Below are positions 39,401-48,205 of a stretch of DNA of 64,000 nt, in pieces; position 1 is the first letter of the stretch; every line of letters starts with the position of its first letter. The DNA is taken from NCBI RefSeq assembly GCF_018403225.1, contig NZ_BOSG01000003.1, forward strand, positions 124,001-188,000, written 5' to 3'. The notes beneath the pieces are model-generated. The model did not search any database, was not told where the DNA came from, and saw nothing but the letters and a program-made list of their open reading frames with translations. Position numbers and translations under genes: made by a program. The DNA is from Paenibacillus sp. J23TS9. GTDB lineage: Bacteria > Bacillota > Bacilli > Paenibacillales > Paenibacillaceae.

Positions 39401-40630
39401 TCAATTCCTGATAAATCCATTGCGGATATGCTGAAAGGTTCTGCTGATCCAGCCCCCCTCCACCGGTGTTTCCGGCAGCGGAAACGGATCCTCCTCTTCC
39501 TGTCCATGGATGCGGATGCTCATGACAATCCCGATACTCATCATATTGATGAGAAGCGAGGTTCCACCGTAGCTGATAAAAGGAAGCGTAATGCCCGTGA
39601 GCGGCATCAGGCCGATGAAGGCGCCGATGTTCACAAAAATCTGGTAGACGAACATGGTGATAATCCCCGTAATCAGGTAAGGCCCAGCCCGGTCGCGGCA
39701 ATCGGCTGCGATCAGAACCAGACGATGGATCAGGATAAAATATAAAAGCAGCAGAACCGATGAACCAATAAACCCGTATTCCTCGGCCACTTGAACGAAT
39801 ATGGAATCGGCGTAGGCCAGCGGCACCCTTTCGGACTGAATCGTGGTGCCTTTCATGTAGCCCTTGCCTTCGATGCCGCCCGAACCGATGGCCAGCTTCG
39901 CATTATAGGTCTGCCAACTGACATCCCGCGAAGCTTGGTCCGGCACAAGCCATGGATCAAAACGCGCAATCCAGTGCTTTTTGCCCAAATCCTCACTAAT
40001 CAGCTTGACCGCCTGGTCATGATAATGGATATATGCCTGAATGCCGCTGAAAATGGCAGCGAAGGCCACGACCAACGCGATGAGCGCATGCGTATATTTG
40101 ATATTGCCAATCCAGAGCAGCCCGGCCAGGATCATCATGTAGCTGAGCGCGTTGCCCAGATCGTTTTGCGCCATGACCAGAAGCCATGGTACAAGCGTCA
40201 ACATACCAAGCGGCACCACATCACGCCAGAAGGAAAGCTTGTTTTTGCGCTTTCGCAGCAGCATATACGATAAGAAAATAATGAGAAACAGCTTGAACAA
40301 TTCCGCAGGCTGCAGACTGAGGCCACCCGGCAGCGTCATCCATCCTTTGGCTCCGTAATACTCATTGCCGATGAACAGCACCAGCACCAGCAGCATGAGG
40401 CCAAAGAGATAAATATATAAAGCATACTTGATCAGCAGCTTATAGCTGACCAGCGAGAAACCCAAAAAGGCCACGAATCCGACAGCGTAATAAATAGCCA
40501 TGCGTTCCGTATAGTGCCCGATCTTTGCCCTGCCCGTGGTAACACTGTAAATGGAAAACAGGCTGAAAGCCATAAGTGCCAGCAGGATCAGGATGATGGA
40601 CATATCCATTCGTTTGAATTTCTGCAGCAT
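39401..40630 (-). CDS. FtsW/RodA/SpoVE family (SEDS) protein, copy 2
   Basis: This 409-aa SEDS protein shows GLSLQPAELFKLFLI, MAQNDLGNALSYM and MPLTGITLPFISYGGTSLLINM, the same landmarks as its neighbour. It carries an extra C-terminal tail (EEEDPFPLPETPVEGG, then about 15 residues). The ATG at 40630 follows GGAGGATG. The two copies share order and spacing with no other gene between them, suggesting one transcript. Confidence 0.88.
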   Translation of the reverse strand: MLQKFKRMDMSIILILLALMAFSLFSIYSVTTGRAKIGHYTERMAIYYAVGFVAFLGFSLVSYKLLIKYALYIYLFGLMLLVLVLFIGNEYYGAKGWMTLPGGLSLQPAELFKLFLIIFLSYMLLRKRKNKLSFWRDVVPLGMLTLVPWLLVMAQNDLGNALSYMMILAGLLWIGNIKYTHALIALVVAFAAIFSGIQAYIHYHDQAVKLISEDLGKKHWIARFDPWLVPDQASRDVSWQTYNAKLAIGSGGIEGKGYMKGTTIQSERVPLAYADSIFVQVAEEYGFIGSSVLLLLYFILIHRLVLIAADCRDRAGPYLITGIITMFVYQIFVNIGAFIGLMPLTGITLPFISYGGTSLLINMMSIGIVMSIRIHGQEEEDPFPLPETPVEGGWISRTFQHIRNGFIRN

Positions 40631-40715
40631 GCGGCATCCTCCAATATGTTCAAGGATTTGGCGATATCCCAACTTCAATATCTCTATTGTAGTTTAAACT
40701 GGATGCAAAGGAAAA

Positions 40716-41633
40716 TTAACGCAATCTCGTCGAGACGCCGAGTACATGGCGCTCAATACCTGCCAGATCCGGGACGATGATGATCTCGTCCCAGTGGCCC
40801 GCGGCGCGCAGGAGCTCTGCGACATCCTGCGCCTGGCCCTGCCCGAGCTCAAATCCGATGAGCCGGGGCGGGGCTTGGAGCAGCGGCAGCTGCTCCATCA
40901 TGAGGCGGTACGGCCCAAGGCCGTCTGTACCGCCATCAAGTGCGGTGCGCGGCTCATGGTCGCGCACCTCCCGCTGCAGGCCGTCAATGTCGGCCGCAGG
41001 GATGTAAGGCGGGTTGGACACGAGGATGTCCAACCAACCGCCTGCAAACGGCTCAAGCAGGTTGCCTTCCAGGAAGGCAACCTGAGCGCCGTTGGCAGCG
41101 GCGTTGCGCGCGGCGACCTGCAGCGCGCCTTGCGAGATATCGCTGGCACGGACATGCCAGCGCGGGGCCTGCAGCGCCAGCGTGACGGCGATCGCGCCGC
41201 TGCCGGTGCCGATGTCGGCGCACTCGAGCGGGCGCAGTGCGCCGTCTTCGCTGCTGGCGCCGCCGCTTGGCATGGCGCCCTGCGGCCACAGCCGCTTCGC
41301 TTGCGTCAGCACAGCCTCCACAAGCAGCTCCGTCTCCGGCCGCGGAATAAGCACGGCCGGCGTCACTTCAAACGGGAGGCCGTAGAACTCCTGCTCTCCC
41401 GTTATATACTGCGCCGGCTCCCCTGAACCGCGGCGTGAAACGGCCTGCTCCCACGGCTCTCTGCGTTCTGCCGGGAACGGCTCGGGCAGCGCCATGAAAT
41501 AGGCAGCCCCCTCAAGCTTCAGCACATGCTCCAGCAGCAGCTGGGCGCTGCGCTGCGGCTCCGTGACTCCGCATACTGTTAAAAAAGAGGAAGCCTCTAT
41601 GAAGGCTTCCCGTATCGTTTGCTTTGTCGACAT
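40716..41633 (-). CDS. prmC: Release factor glutamine methyltransferase PrmC
   Basis: PrmC methylates the Gln of the GGQ motif in release factors. The 305-aa protein has a helical N-terminal domain, the SAM motif ADIGTGSGAIAVTLAL and the catalytic SNPPYIP. It follows prfA, its substrate gene. The start is uncertain: ATG at 41633 lacks a clear ribosome-binding site, and the frame continues into prfA. A GC-rich stretch (about 40950-41300) raises Ala/Gly content. A terminator-like hairpin lies in its first codons (41581-41610). Confidence 0.92.
   Translation of the reverse strand: MSTKQTIREAFIEASSFLTVCGVTEPQRSAQLLLEHVLKLEGAAYFMALPEPFPAERREPWEQAVSRRGSGEPAQYITGEQEFYGLPFEVTPAVLIPRPETELLVEAVLTQAKRLWPQGAMPSGGASSEDGALRPLECADIGTGSGAIAVTLALQAPRWHVRASDISQGALQVAARNAAANGAQVAFLEGNLLEPFAGGWLDILVSNPPYIPAADIDGLQREVRDHEPRTALDGGTDGLGPYRLMMEQLPLLQAPPRLIGFELGQGQAQDVAELLRAAGHWDEIIIVPDLAGIERHVLGVSTRLR
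41581..41610 (-). terminator. Terminator-like hairpin inside the start of prmC
   Basis: GGAAGCC (41589-41595) pairs with GGCTTCC (41604-41610); on the minus strand a T6 tract follows (41581-41586). It sits about 23 nt into prmC and some 50 nt past the prfA stop. Confidence 0.55.
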
Positions 41634-41658
41634 CACAAATGTGGTTTCATGCAAAGCG

Positions 41659-42726
41659 TTATTCCCCTTTTTCCATAATATCCGCTTGTTCAGCAATGTT
41701 CAGCGCGGAAATGATTTCTTCGATCTCACCGTTCATCACCTGATCCAGCTTATGCAGTGTAAGTCCGATCCGATGATCTGTCACACGGCTTTGCGGGAAG
41801 TTATAGGTGCGGATCCGTTCACTGCGGTCACCGGTGCCGACCTTGCTTTTACGCTCGCCGGCATATTTCGCTTCTTCTTCCTGACGCTTCATATCGAAGA
41901 TCCGGGCACGAAGCACCTGCAGCGCTTTTTCCTTGTTCGAGTTCTGCGATTTGCCGTCCTGACAGGTCGCCACGATGCCCGTCGGAACATGCGTTACACG
42001 CACGGCTGACTTGGTCGTATTAACGGACTGTCCGCCTGCGCCGCTCGAGCAGAACGTGTCCACGCGGATATCCTTATCATGAATTTCAATATCAAAGTCC
42101 TCAACCTCAGGCATTACCGCTACCGTTGACGTTGACGTATGGATCCGTCCGCCCGATTCGGTCGCCGGAATACGCTGCACGCGGTGCGCGCCGCTTTCGT
42201 ACTTCATTTTACTGTACGCGCCGCGTCCGTTAATCATGAAGATAACCTCTTTAAAACCGCCGAGATCACTCGTGTTCGCGTCCATCAGCTCCACGCGCCA
42301 TCCCTGATTATCGGCATAACGTGTGTACATACGGTACAGGTCGGAAGCAAACAGCGCTGCTTCGTCTCCGCCGGCTGCTCCACGGATTTCGACGATAACG
42401 TTCTTATCATCATTAGGATCCTTTGGTAGCAGCAATACGCGAATGCGTTCATCGAGCTCCGTCTGGCGGGCAGACAGCTCATCGATTTCCATTTTCACCA
42501 TTTCACGCATGTCATCATCAAGCTTTTCTCCCTGCATGACTTTCGCGGCATCCAGCTCTTCAGTTACAGTTTTATATTCAGTATACGCCTCGAATGCGGG
42601 CTGTAAGTCGGATTGTTCTTTGGAATATTCCCGAAGTCGCTTGCTGTCATTCACAACATCAGGATCACACAGCAGCTCGCTAAGCTTTTCATAGCGGTCT
42701 GCCAAGGCTTGTAATCTGTCCAACAA
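41659..42726 (-). CDS. prfA: Peptide chain release factor 1
   Basis: RF1 reads UAA and UAG and releases the peptide. The 355-aa protein has the anticodon-like PAT in [17 protein letters not shown] and the catalytic GGQ in [17 protein letters not shown]. The start is a TTG after GAGGTGAAC, with a second TTG next to it. First gene of the prfA-prmC pair. Confidence 0.96.
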   Translation of the reverse strand: MLDRLQALADRYEKLSELLCDPDVVNDSKRLREYSKEQSDLQPAFEAYTEYKTVTEELDAAKVMQGEKLDDDMREMVKMEIDELSARQTELDERIRVLLLPKDPNDDKNVIVEIRGAAGGDEAALFASDLYRMYTRYADNQGWRVELMDANTSDLGGFKEVIFMINGRGAYSKMKYESGAHRVQRIPATESGGRIHTSTSTVAVMPEVEDFDIEIHDKDIRVDTFCSSGAGGQSVNTTKSAVRVTHVPTGIVATCQDGKSQNSNKEKALQVLRARIFDMKRQEEEAKYAGERKSKVGTGDRSERIRTYNFPQSRVTDHRIGLTLHKLDQVMNGEIEEIISALNIAEQADIMEKGE

Positions 42727-42903
42727 GGCAGTTCACCTCTCCTGTTTCAAAGTGCTTTCGATATTTTTAGAAGCAAAAGCGCCGTTCATCCTTCCGGTTA
42801 GTCTACCATGGACAGACGACTTTTTATTATACCATGGAATATACATATTTGCCAGATGTAAAATGGTGAGGGAACCTGAAACAGCTGCTTCGCAAAATTT
42901 TTC

Positions 42904-42932
42904 TTGTCTTTTTTAATCAGTAGGGAAATAAT
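42904..42932 (+). promoter_or_regulatory. Possible sigma-A promoter of the ECF operon
   Basis: TTGTCT, 17-bp spacer, AATAAT. The 274-bp gap upstream of the sigma gene also contains TGAAAC at 42879-42884, but no CGTA or CGTC at the right distance for ECF autoregulation. Confidence 0.35.
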
Positions 42933-43003
42933 GGATAGTCTTCCTAATTAATTTTTTAAAAAACTTTGCAGGGATATAAAAAGATGCGGCGTCAAACTAA
43001 TTG

Positions 43004-43567
43004 ATGCAGGAGGAGGGGAGAAGACTGGAAGAGTTACAGTGGGTCCGGGCGGTCAAGGCCGGCCATCCGGAAGCCTATAAGTTTCTGGTGCAGCGTTATC
43101 AGAGTATGGTGTACCACGTGTGCCTGAAAATAACCGCCGATGACGTATCGGCCAAAGATTTATCGCAAGACATTTTTATGAAGGCTTACTCGGCGCTGCC
43201 CGCCTTCCGTGAAGATTCCTCCTTCTCCACCTGGCTCTACCAGATTGCCGTCCGTAAATGTCTCGACTGGAAACGCGCGCATCAGCGCGAGCAGGCACGG
43301 CGGAGTCCGGGAGAGGTAAGTGAGAACGATTGGGTAACGAATGAAACGCCTGAGCAGATCGTTTTGTCCGAGGAACGGAGCAGCAAGCTCCGAAGGATTG
43401 TCGACGAGCTGGCTGAGCCTTACCGGTCAGCCGTCCAGATGTATTATTTTGAACAATGCTCTTATCAGGAAATTGCCGACAGACGTGGAATTACAGCTAA
43501 AACGGTGGAATCCCAGCTGTACCGCGCAAGGGCTATGATGCGAAAGAGAGGAGAGGAATTACGATGA
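43004..43567 (+). CDS. ECF RNA polymerase sigma factor (SigW-like)
   Basis: This sigma factor of about 180-188 aa has region 2 (LVQRYQSMVYHVCLKI, KDLSQDIFMKAYSALPAF, STWLYQIAVRKCLDWKR) and region 4 (YRSAVQMYYFEQCSYQEIADRRGITAKTVESQLYRARAMM). The start is unusual: ATG at 43004 has no ribosome-binding site, while AGGAGGAGGGG lies inside the frame at 43008-43018 and points at CTG 43025 (then E-E-L-Q-W-V). Its stop overlaps the anti-sigma ATG as ATGA. Confidence 0.9.
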   Translation: MQEEGRRLEELQWVRAVKAGHPEAYKFLVQRYQSMVYHVCLKITADDVSAKDLSQDIFMKAYSALPAFREDSSFSTWLYQIAVRKCLDWKRAHQREQARRSPGEVSENDWVTNETPEQIVLSEERSSKLRRIVDELAEPYRSAVQMYYFEQCSYQEIADRRGITAKTVESQLYRARAMMRKRGEELR

Positions 43568-43995
43568 AATGCGAATTTATACAATACCAGCTGGGGGCTT
43601 ATTCCGCCGGTGAACTGCCGCCCGAATCCTCCCTTTACATTGAAAAGCATCTTCGTACCTGTCCTGCATGCCAGGCTTGGCTCGAGGAGGTTCATGAGAT
43701 GGCCCGCATCTGGCAGGAGCCTGAATTAGAGCTTGATCTTCCCGATATTCCCGATATGACCGCTGACATCATGAATGAAATCCGGCAGATGCCGCCGCTA
43801 TATAAACGCCAGGCTTCGCGTATGAAGCCAAAGGATTCACGGAGAGCCATGATCGCCCATTTCGGACTGGCGGCATGCATAGCCTTCTGCCTGTTCCAGT
43901 TCGGCGTTTTCGAGCATTTGGGAACAGGTATTACGCAGGCAACGGAGATATTCTCCAATTCCGTGGACCATATTTTGAAGGAGGGTAAACGATGA
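43564..43995 (+). CDS. Zinc-finger anti-sigma factor (RsiW-like)
   Basis: Holds the ECF sigma factor at the membrane. The 143-aa protein has the zf-HC2 ligands in YIEKHLRTCPAC (His and two Cys, about 28-36) and one transmembrane helix (FGLAACIAFCLFQFGVF). The extracytoplasmic tail is only about 25 residues, shorter than in RsiW. It overlaps both neighbours by 4 bp. Confidence 0.85.
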   Translation: MKCEFIQYQLGAYSAGELPPESSLYIEKHLRTCPACQAWLEEVHEMARIWQEPELELDLPDIPDMTADIMNEIRQMPPLYKRQASRMKPKDSRRAMIAHFGLAACIAFCLFQFGVFEHLGTGITQATEIFSNSVDHILKEGKR

Positions 43996-44513
43996 TTAAG
44001 AAAAGTAAATGGCTTACGTTTTTGCTTGCTGTTATTCCCGGTCTAGGCCACTTGTACCTCAATTTTACCAAACAGGGACTGCAGATTATGGTCGCCACCT
44101 GCGCCTGTATTATTTTAATACCATCCATTCCGCTGGTCTTCTCTTTCGCGCTGGCGATCCTGTGGTTCTATCAAATGTTTGACGCACTGCAAAAAGCTAC
44201 CTGGATGAAGGCCGCCTCCGCGGAACATGAGCGGATGATGATGGGTCAGGAGACCTTCGGCTATCCTTGGACCGCTCAGGACTGGATGACGCTTGGGGGA
44301 TACCAGCGGGAAAATTCCATGAATCCGCTCTGGACCGGCGCAGGCTGCATCCTTGTTGGCGGGATGGTGCTGCTGATGACCGTTTTCCCTGGTCTATGGC
44401 ACTGGCTGCTTCAGCAAAACGTAGCCGGCGTACTGCTGGCTGTTGCACTGATCGGATACGGTCTGTGGCTATTATTTAAGAGACCCGAACGCAAAGGGAG
44501 CGAAACCATATGA
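43992..44513 (+). CDS. Multi-pass membrane protein of the sigma operon
   Basis: I do not recognise a named family for this 173-aa protein. Its start resembles TM2-like proteins (AVIPGLGHLYLNFTKQGLQI, then a hydrophobic hairpin), followed by a polar segment (about 72-108) and two more helices. It overlaps both neighbours as ATGA, so it is translated with the anti-sigma factor and the DUF4097 protein. A role in envelope-stress sensing is inference from context. Confidence 0.7.
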   Translation: MIKKSKWLTFLLAVIPGLGHLYLNFTKQGLQIMVATCACIILIPSIPLVFSFALAILWFYQMFDALQKATWMKAASAEHERMMMGQETFGYPWTAQDWMTLGGYQRENSMNPLWTGAGCILVGGMVLLMTVFPGLWHWLLQQNVAGVLLAVALIGYGLWLLFKRPERKGSETI

Positions 44514-45619
44514 ACATCCCCGTTAATAATGCTCCACCCACCGTTAAAGTAGGGAGGTGGACCACAGCCATCGGTTTAATCGGCATTGGCGTCATGATTT
44601 TGCTGCAGTTCAACCATGTGCTTTCTTTTGAGGCGCTAAAATATGTGTGGCCTGTGCTGCTGATTCTCCTCGGCTTGGAGGTTGTACTGGCCAATGTCAT
44701 TCACTCCGAAAAGCGGGTCCGTCTTGGGGGAGGGAGCATTACGATTCTGGTTCTGCTGCTGCTTGTCAGCGCCGCACAGATCGTCGTGCCGAATTGGAGC
44801 AGCTTGTTTAACCAAGGATATGCAAGTACCGTACAAGGATCCACGGAAGTCGGCGGCAGCATCAAGCGCGTTGAAATTCTGGTCGACCATGGAAAAATCA
44901 ATGTGACCGGGACGGACGATGCCAAGCTTTCGTATGACGGTAGATTCCGCTTCCGGGATGTCTCCAGTCAGGAGGCGGCAGACAGCAAGGCGAAGGAAAA
45001 ATTCAAAATCAATGCCTCGGGGGACACACTCATTCTACAGCTCGAAGACAACCCGGATTCATTCTTTAGTATCGGATACACCCCTGATGACGAATATTTG
45101 AATGTTGAGCTTCCCAAAGCGCTCGAGGTCGAGGTGCATACCAAGAATTACTCGGTTAAAGGAGAACAATTGGAATCGGGATTCACGGCCGTCACCACCA
45201 ACTCGTCGATCACGATGGAAAACATCAAGGGAAGCGTTGCTGCAACAACGACCAACGGGTCCGTTCATGTGACTGACATCGGAGGAGCGGCTCAAATCAA
45301 ATCCACCAACGGCTCCATTACGCTGGATCAGATCGCCGGCGCGTTAACGGCTAAGACAACGAACGGCTCCATCAAAGGTGCTTCAACCATCGGTGGAGAT
45401 TGGATCTGCAGCAGCACGAATGGCAGCATTGCCTTCGACATTCCGCAAAACACCAATGCTGTTATTAAGGCAAAAACAACCAACTCCTCCATTAAGGGTG
45501 ACATTCCCTGGAGCGAGGAAAGCGACGATAAGAAGGCCAGTGCCTCACTTGGTGAAGGCTCCCATAAGGTCGAGCTGTCGACTACCAATGGCAGCATTAA
45601 GGTGAATTACGGGGCATAG
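44510..45619 (+). CDS. LiaF-like membrane plus DUF4097 beta-repeat protein
   Basis: This 369-aa protein has three or four hydrophobic helices in its first 90 residues (LiaI/LiaF-like), then an outer region with seven copies of the motif T-N-(G/S)-S-(I/V) spaced about 20 residues (from residue 228), typical of DUF4097 beta-helix proteins. Such proteins accompany sigma or two-component envelope-stress operons. Last gene of the four-gene operon, followed by a terminator at 45674. Exact function unknown. Confidence 0.82.
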   Translation: MNIPVNNAPPTVKVGRWTTAIGLIGIGVMILLQFNHVLSFEALKYVWPVLLILLGLEVVLANVIHSEKRVRLGGGSITILVLLLLVSAAQIVVPNWSSLFNQGYASTVQGSTEVGGSIKRVEILVDHGKINVTGTDDAKLSYDGRFRFRDVSSQEAADSKAKEKFKINASGDTLILQLEDNPDSFFSIGYTPDDEYLNVELPKALEVEVHTKNYSVKGEQLESGFTAVTTNSSITMENIKGSVAATTTNGSVHVTDIGGAAQIKSTNGSITLDQIAGALTAKTTNGSIKGASTIGGDWICSSTNGSIAFDIPQNTNAVIKAKTTNSSIKGDIPWSEESDDKKASASLGEGSHKVELSTTNGSIKVNYGA

Positions 45620-45673
45620 CTTCCCCTTTTGAAGAAACAGAAAAAGCTGCCGGAACATCCGGCAGTTGAATAC

Positions 45674-45702
45674 AAAAGCCTGCCATGACGGCAGGCTTTT
45701 AT
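45674..45702. terminator. Bidirectional terminator
   Basis: AAAAGCCTGCC / GGCAGGCTTTT (45674-45684 with 45690-45700) between the convergent DUF4097 gene and ychF. A second hairpin, CTGCCGGA-ACA-TCCGGCAG, precedes it at 45647-45665. Confidence 0.88.
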
Positions 45703-45718
45703 TGATTTTATAGCATGA

Positions 45719-46819
45719 TTACACGTTGAAACGGAAATGCATGACATCGCCGTCAGCAACGACATATTCTTTACCTTCAAGGCGGAGCTGGCCGCGCTCT
45801 TTGGCTACATTCATGGTACCTGCTGCAACCAGATCATCATAAGAAACCACCTCGGCACGAATAAAGCCGCGCTCAAAGTCCGTATGAATGACACCTGCTG
45901 CCTGTGGAGCCTTCATTCCTTTGCGGATGGTCCATGCACGGACTTCCTGCACACCAGCTGTAAAGTATGTGTACAGACCCAGCAAGCGGTATGCTGCTTT
46001 GATCAGACGGTTCAGACCTGATTCTTCCAGACCCAGCTCCTCCAGGAACATGGCCTTGTCTTCCCCTTCAAGCTCAGCGATTTCAGCCTCAACCTTGGCG
46101 CTGATCGGCACAACTTCGGCATTTTCAGCCGCGGCGAAGTCTCTGACCTGCTGCACATACGGATTGTTATCGGCTTCGGAAACTTCATCTTCGCTGACAT
46201 TTGCCGCGTAGAGAACAGGCTTCAGGGTCAGCAGATGCAGATCACGGACAATGGCCTTTTCGTCATCTGTCAGTTCTATGCTGCGGGCAGGCTGATCGTT
46301 ATAAAGGGCTTCCTTCACGCGTTCGAGCACAGCTACTTCCTGCTCATACTGCTTGTTGCCGCCCTTCATGTTCTTGCGGGAACGATCGATACGCTTGTCT
46401 ACGCTCTCCAGATCGGCAAGAATCAGCTCCAGGTTAATGGTCTGGATGTCGCTGACAGGGTCAACCTTACCGTCAACATGAGTGATGTTCTCGTCTTCAA
46501 AGCATCTCACGACATGAACGATGGCATCGACTTCACGGATATGGGCAAGAAACTTGTTGCCAAGTCCTTCGCCTTTGCTTGCACCGCGTACCAGACCCGC
46601 AATGTCCACAAATTCAAAAGCCGTTGGAACGGTTTTGTTCGGCTTCACCAGTTCGGTCAGCTTGTCCAGACGCTCATCCGGCACCTCAACGATACCTACA
46701 TTCGGATCAATCGTACAAAATGGATAGTTGGCGGATTCTACCCCCGCCTGCGTAATTGCATTAAACAACGTGGATTTGCCAACGTTCGGCAGCCCCACGA
46801 TACCTGCTTTCAAAGCCAT
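45719..46819 (-). CDS. ychF: Redox-regulated ATPase YchF
   Basis: YchF is an Obg-type P-loop ATPase that binds ribosomes. The 366-aa protein has [15 protein letters not shown] (about 8-22), [22 protein letters not shown], a coiled-coil middle and the C-terminal TGS-like domain ([25 protein letters not shown]). The residue NVGKS followed by ATPase-type NxxE in place of NKxD fits the family. Start after AGGAGTG. Confidence 0.95.
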   Translation of the reverse strand: MALKAGIVGLPNVGKSTLFNAITQAGVESANYPFCTIDPNVGIVEVPDERLDKLTELVKPNKTVPTAFEFVDIAGLVRGASKGEGLGNKFLAHIREVDAIVHVVRCFEDENITHVDGKVDPVSDIQTINLELILADLESVDKRIDRSRKNMKGGNKQYEQEVAVLERVKEALYNDQPARSIELTDDEKAIVRDLHLLTLKPVLYAANVSEDEVSEADNNPYVQQVRDFAAAENAEVVPISAKVEAEIAELEGEDKAMFLEELGLEESGLNRLIKAAYRLLGLYTYFTAGVQEVRAWTIRKGMKAPQAAGVIHTDFERGFIRAEVVSYDDLVAAGTMNVAKERGQLRLEGKEYVVADGDVMHFRFNV

Positions 46820-46982
46820 GGATATGACACTCCTATTTCATATTAGAATGGGCTAAAAGCCTGGGCTAGCTGTATTTATAAACATATCTCTTCAAACCAG
46901 AGGCATAGCCTCACAAGTCCTACCCATTATATATTAGAACCTTGGGGTCATCAAGATAAAGGCCCGTTGATTCCGTTCACAT

Positions 46983-47027
46983 GAAAAAGCCTCCAGTCCC
47001 CGTTTCTGCCGGACCAAAGGCTTTCTG
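46983..47027 (-). terminator. Terminator after fni
   Basis: AAAGCCT and AGGCTTT form the stem base around an imperfect inner helix (CCAGTCC / GGACC-like); T5 follows on the minus strand. The rest of the 215-bp gap shows nothing else. Confidence 0.7.
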
Positions 47028-47034
47028 ATGGACA

Positions 47035-48105
47035 CTATGACATGCTCCTTACCAGCCTTGTCGTTCCCCGAAGCGCAGCGATATCGCCTGCCCCGATTCC
47101 AAACATTGCCGTACGAAGCTCAAATTCCACCTGGGCGAGAGCCGCATGCAGCGAGTCCTCCGACTCCACCGCAGGACCGAGCACACTGCGGCCATATCCC
47201 GCCAGGTCCGCTCCCAGCGCCAGTACTTTGGCGGCGTCGACCCCGTTTGTCAAACCGCCGCTGCCGATGAGTCCCGCTTTATGCGATACCTTCCGCACCT
47301 CGGTGATACACTCGGCTGTAGGAATACCCCAGCCGGCAAAAGCCTCCGCTGCCGCGCGGCGAACCGCGTCTTTGCTGCGGAATTTTTCGACCTGGCTCCA
47401 TGAGGTGCCCCCGGCACCGGCCACATCCACAAAGTCGACGCCGGCGCTAAACAGCCTCGCCGCTGTCTCTCCATCGATTCCCCAACCGACCTCCTTGACG
47501 CCAACGGGGACATGTACCTGCTGACATACTTGTTCGATTCGGGATAAAAGGCCGCTGAAATTCGTATTACCTTCCGGCTGGAACAGCTCCTGCAGTCCAT
47601 TCAAGTGGAGCACCAGCAGATCCGCACCTGCAATATCAACGGCACGGCGGCATTCATCCGCACCAAAGCCGTAGTTGAGCTGAACCGCGCCCAAATTCGC
47701 AATGACCGGCACGGTAGGAGCGTGTCTCCGCACATGGAACGTCGGGGCAAGCTCCGCCTTTTCCACGGCAGCCCGCACCGAGCCGACACCGATTGCCCAG
47801 CCCCGTTCTTCGGCCGCAGCTGCGAGCCGTTCATTGATGGCCCCGGTAGCTTTACTGCCTCCAGTCATCGAACTGATCAGCAGAGGGGTGCGTACCGGCA
47901 TCCCCAAAAAAGATGTTTCCAGAGAGATTTCGTTAAAATCCGTCTCAGGCAGCGCATTATGGCGGAAGCGGTATTTTTCCAGTCCAGATGTAACCCCTAC
48001 GCTCCCTACCTCTTCGTTCAGACATAGCCGTACATGTTCTATTTTCCGTTCACCCGTTGGCACTTCAGGCAGCAGCGACCGGTTATCTGCAGGTTTTCCA
48101 TTCAT
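47035..48105 (-). CDS. fni: Type 2 isopentenyl-diphosphate delta-isomerase
   Basis: This FMN-dependent enzyme interconverts IPP and DMAPP. The 356-aa TIM-barrel protein has ERKIEHVRLCL near the start, ISSMTGGSKATGAINERLA, GSVRAAVE, the VKEVGWGI motif and VDVAGAGGTSW. The start follows AGGAGCC. It lies 100 bp downstream of the carotenoid desaturase on the same strand, so it probably feeds the same isoprenoid pathway and shares its transcript. Confidence 0.94.
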   Translation of the reverse strand: MNGKPADNRSLLPEVPTGERKIEHVRLCLNEEVGSVGVTSGLEKYRFRHNALPETDFNEISLETSFLGMPVRTPLLISSMTGGSKATGAINERLAAAAEERGWAIGVGSVRAAVEKAELAPTFHVRRHAPTVPVIANLGAVQLNYGFGADECRRAVDIAGADLLVLHLNGLQELFQPEGNTNFSGLLSRIEQVCQQVHVPVGVKEVGWGIDGETAARLFSAGVDFVDVAGAGGTSWSQVEKFRSKDAVRRAAAEAFAGWGIPTAECITEVRKVSHKAGLIGSGGLTNGVDAAKVLALGADLAGYGRSVLGPAVESEDSLHAALAQVEFELRTAMFGIGAGDIAALRGTTRLVRSMS

Positions 48106-48205
48106 GGTGGGGCTCCTTTCTGCGCTGTGCTGGTTTGACGATTCCTAAGAGTCTATTTATTGAAATGAATACCCGTTACCCCGTTCAAGAATCTCGAAAA
48201 ATATA

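Noticed and set aside
42879..42884. TGAAAC as an ECF autoregulatory -35
   Set aside because: No CGTA or CGTC follows at 15-17 bp; a sigma-A-like promoter fits slightly better.
42961..42985. Fourth copy of the dispersed intergenic repeat
   Set aside because: Only the ACTTTGCAGGGAT block resembles copy C; the hairpin and left half are missing.
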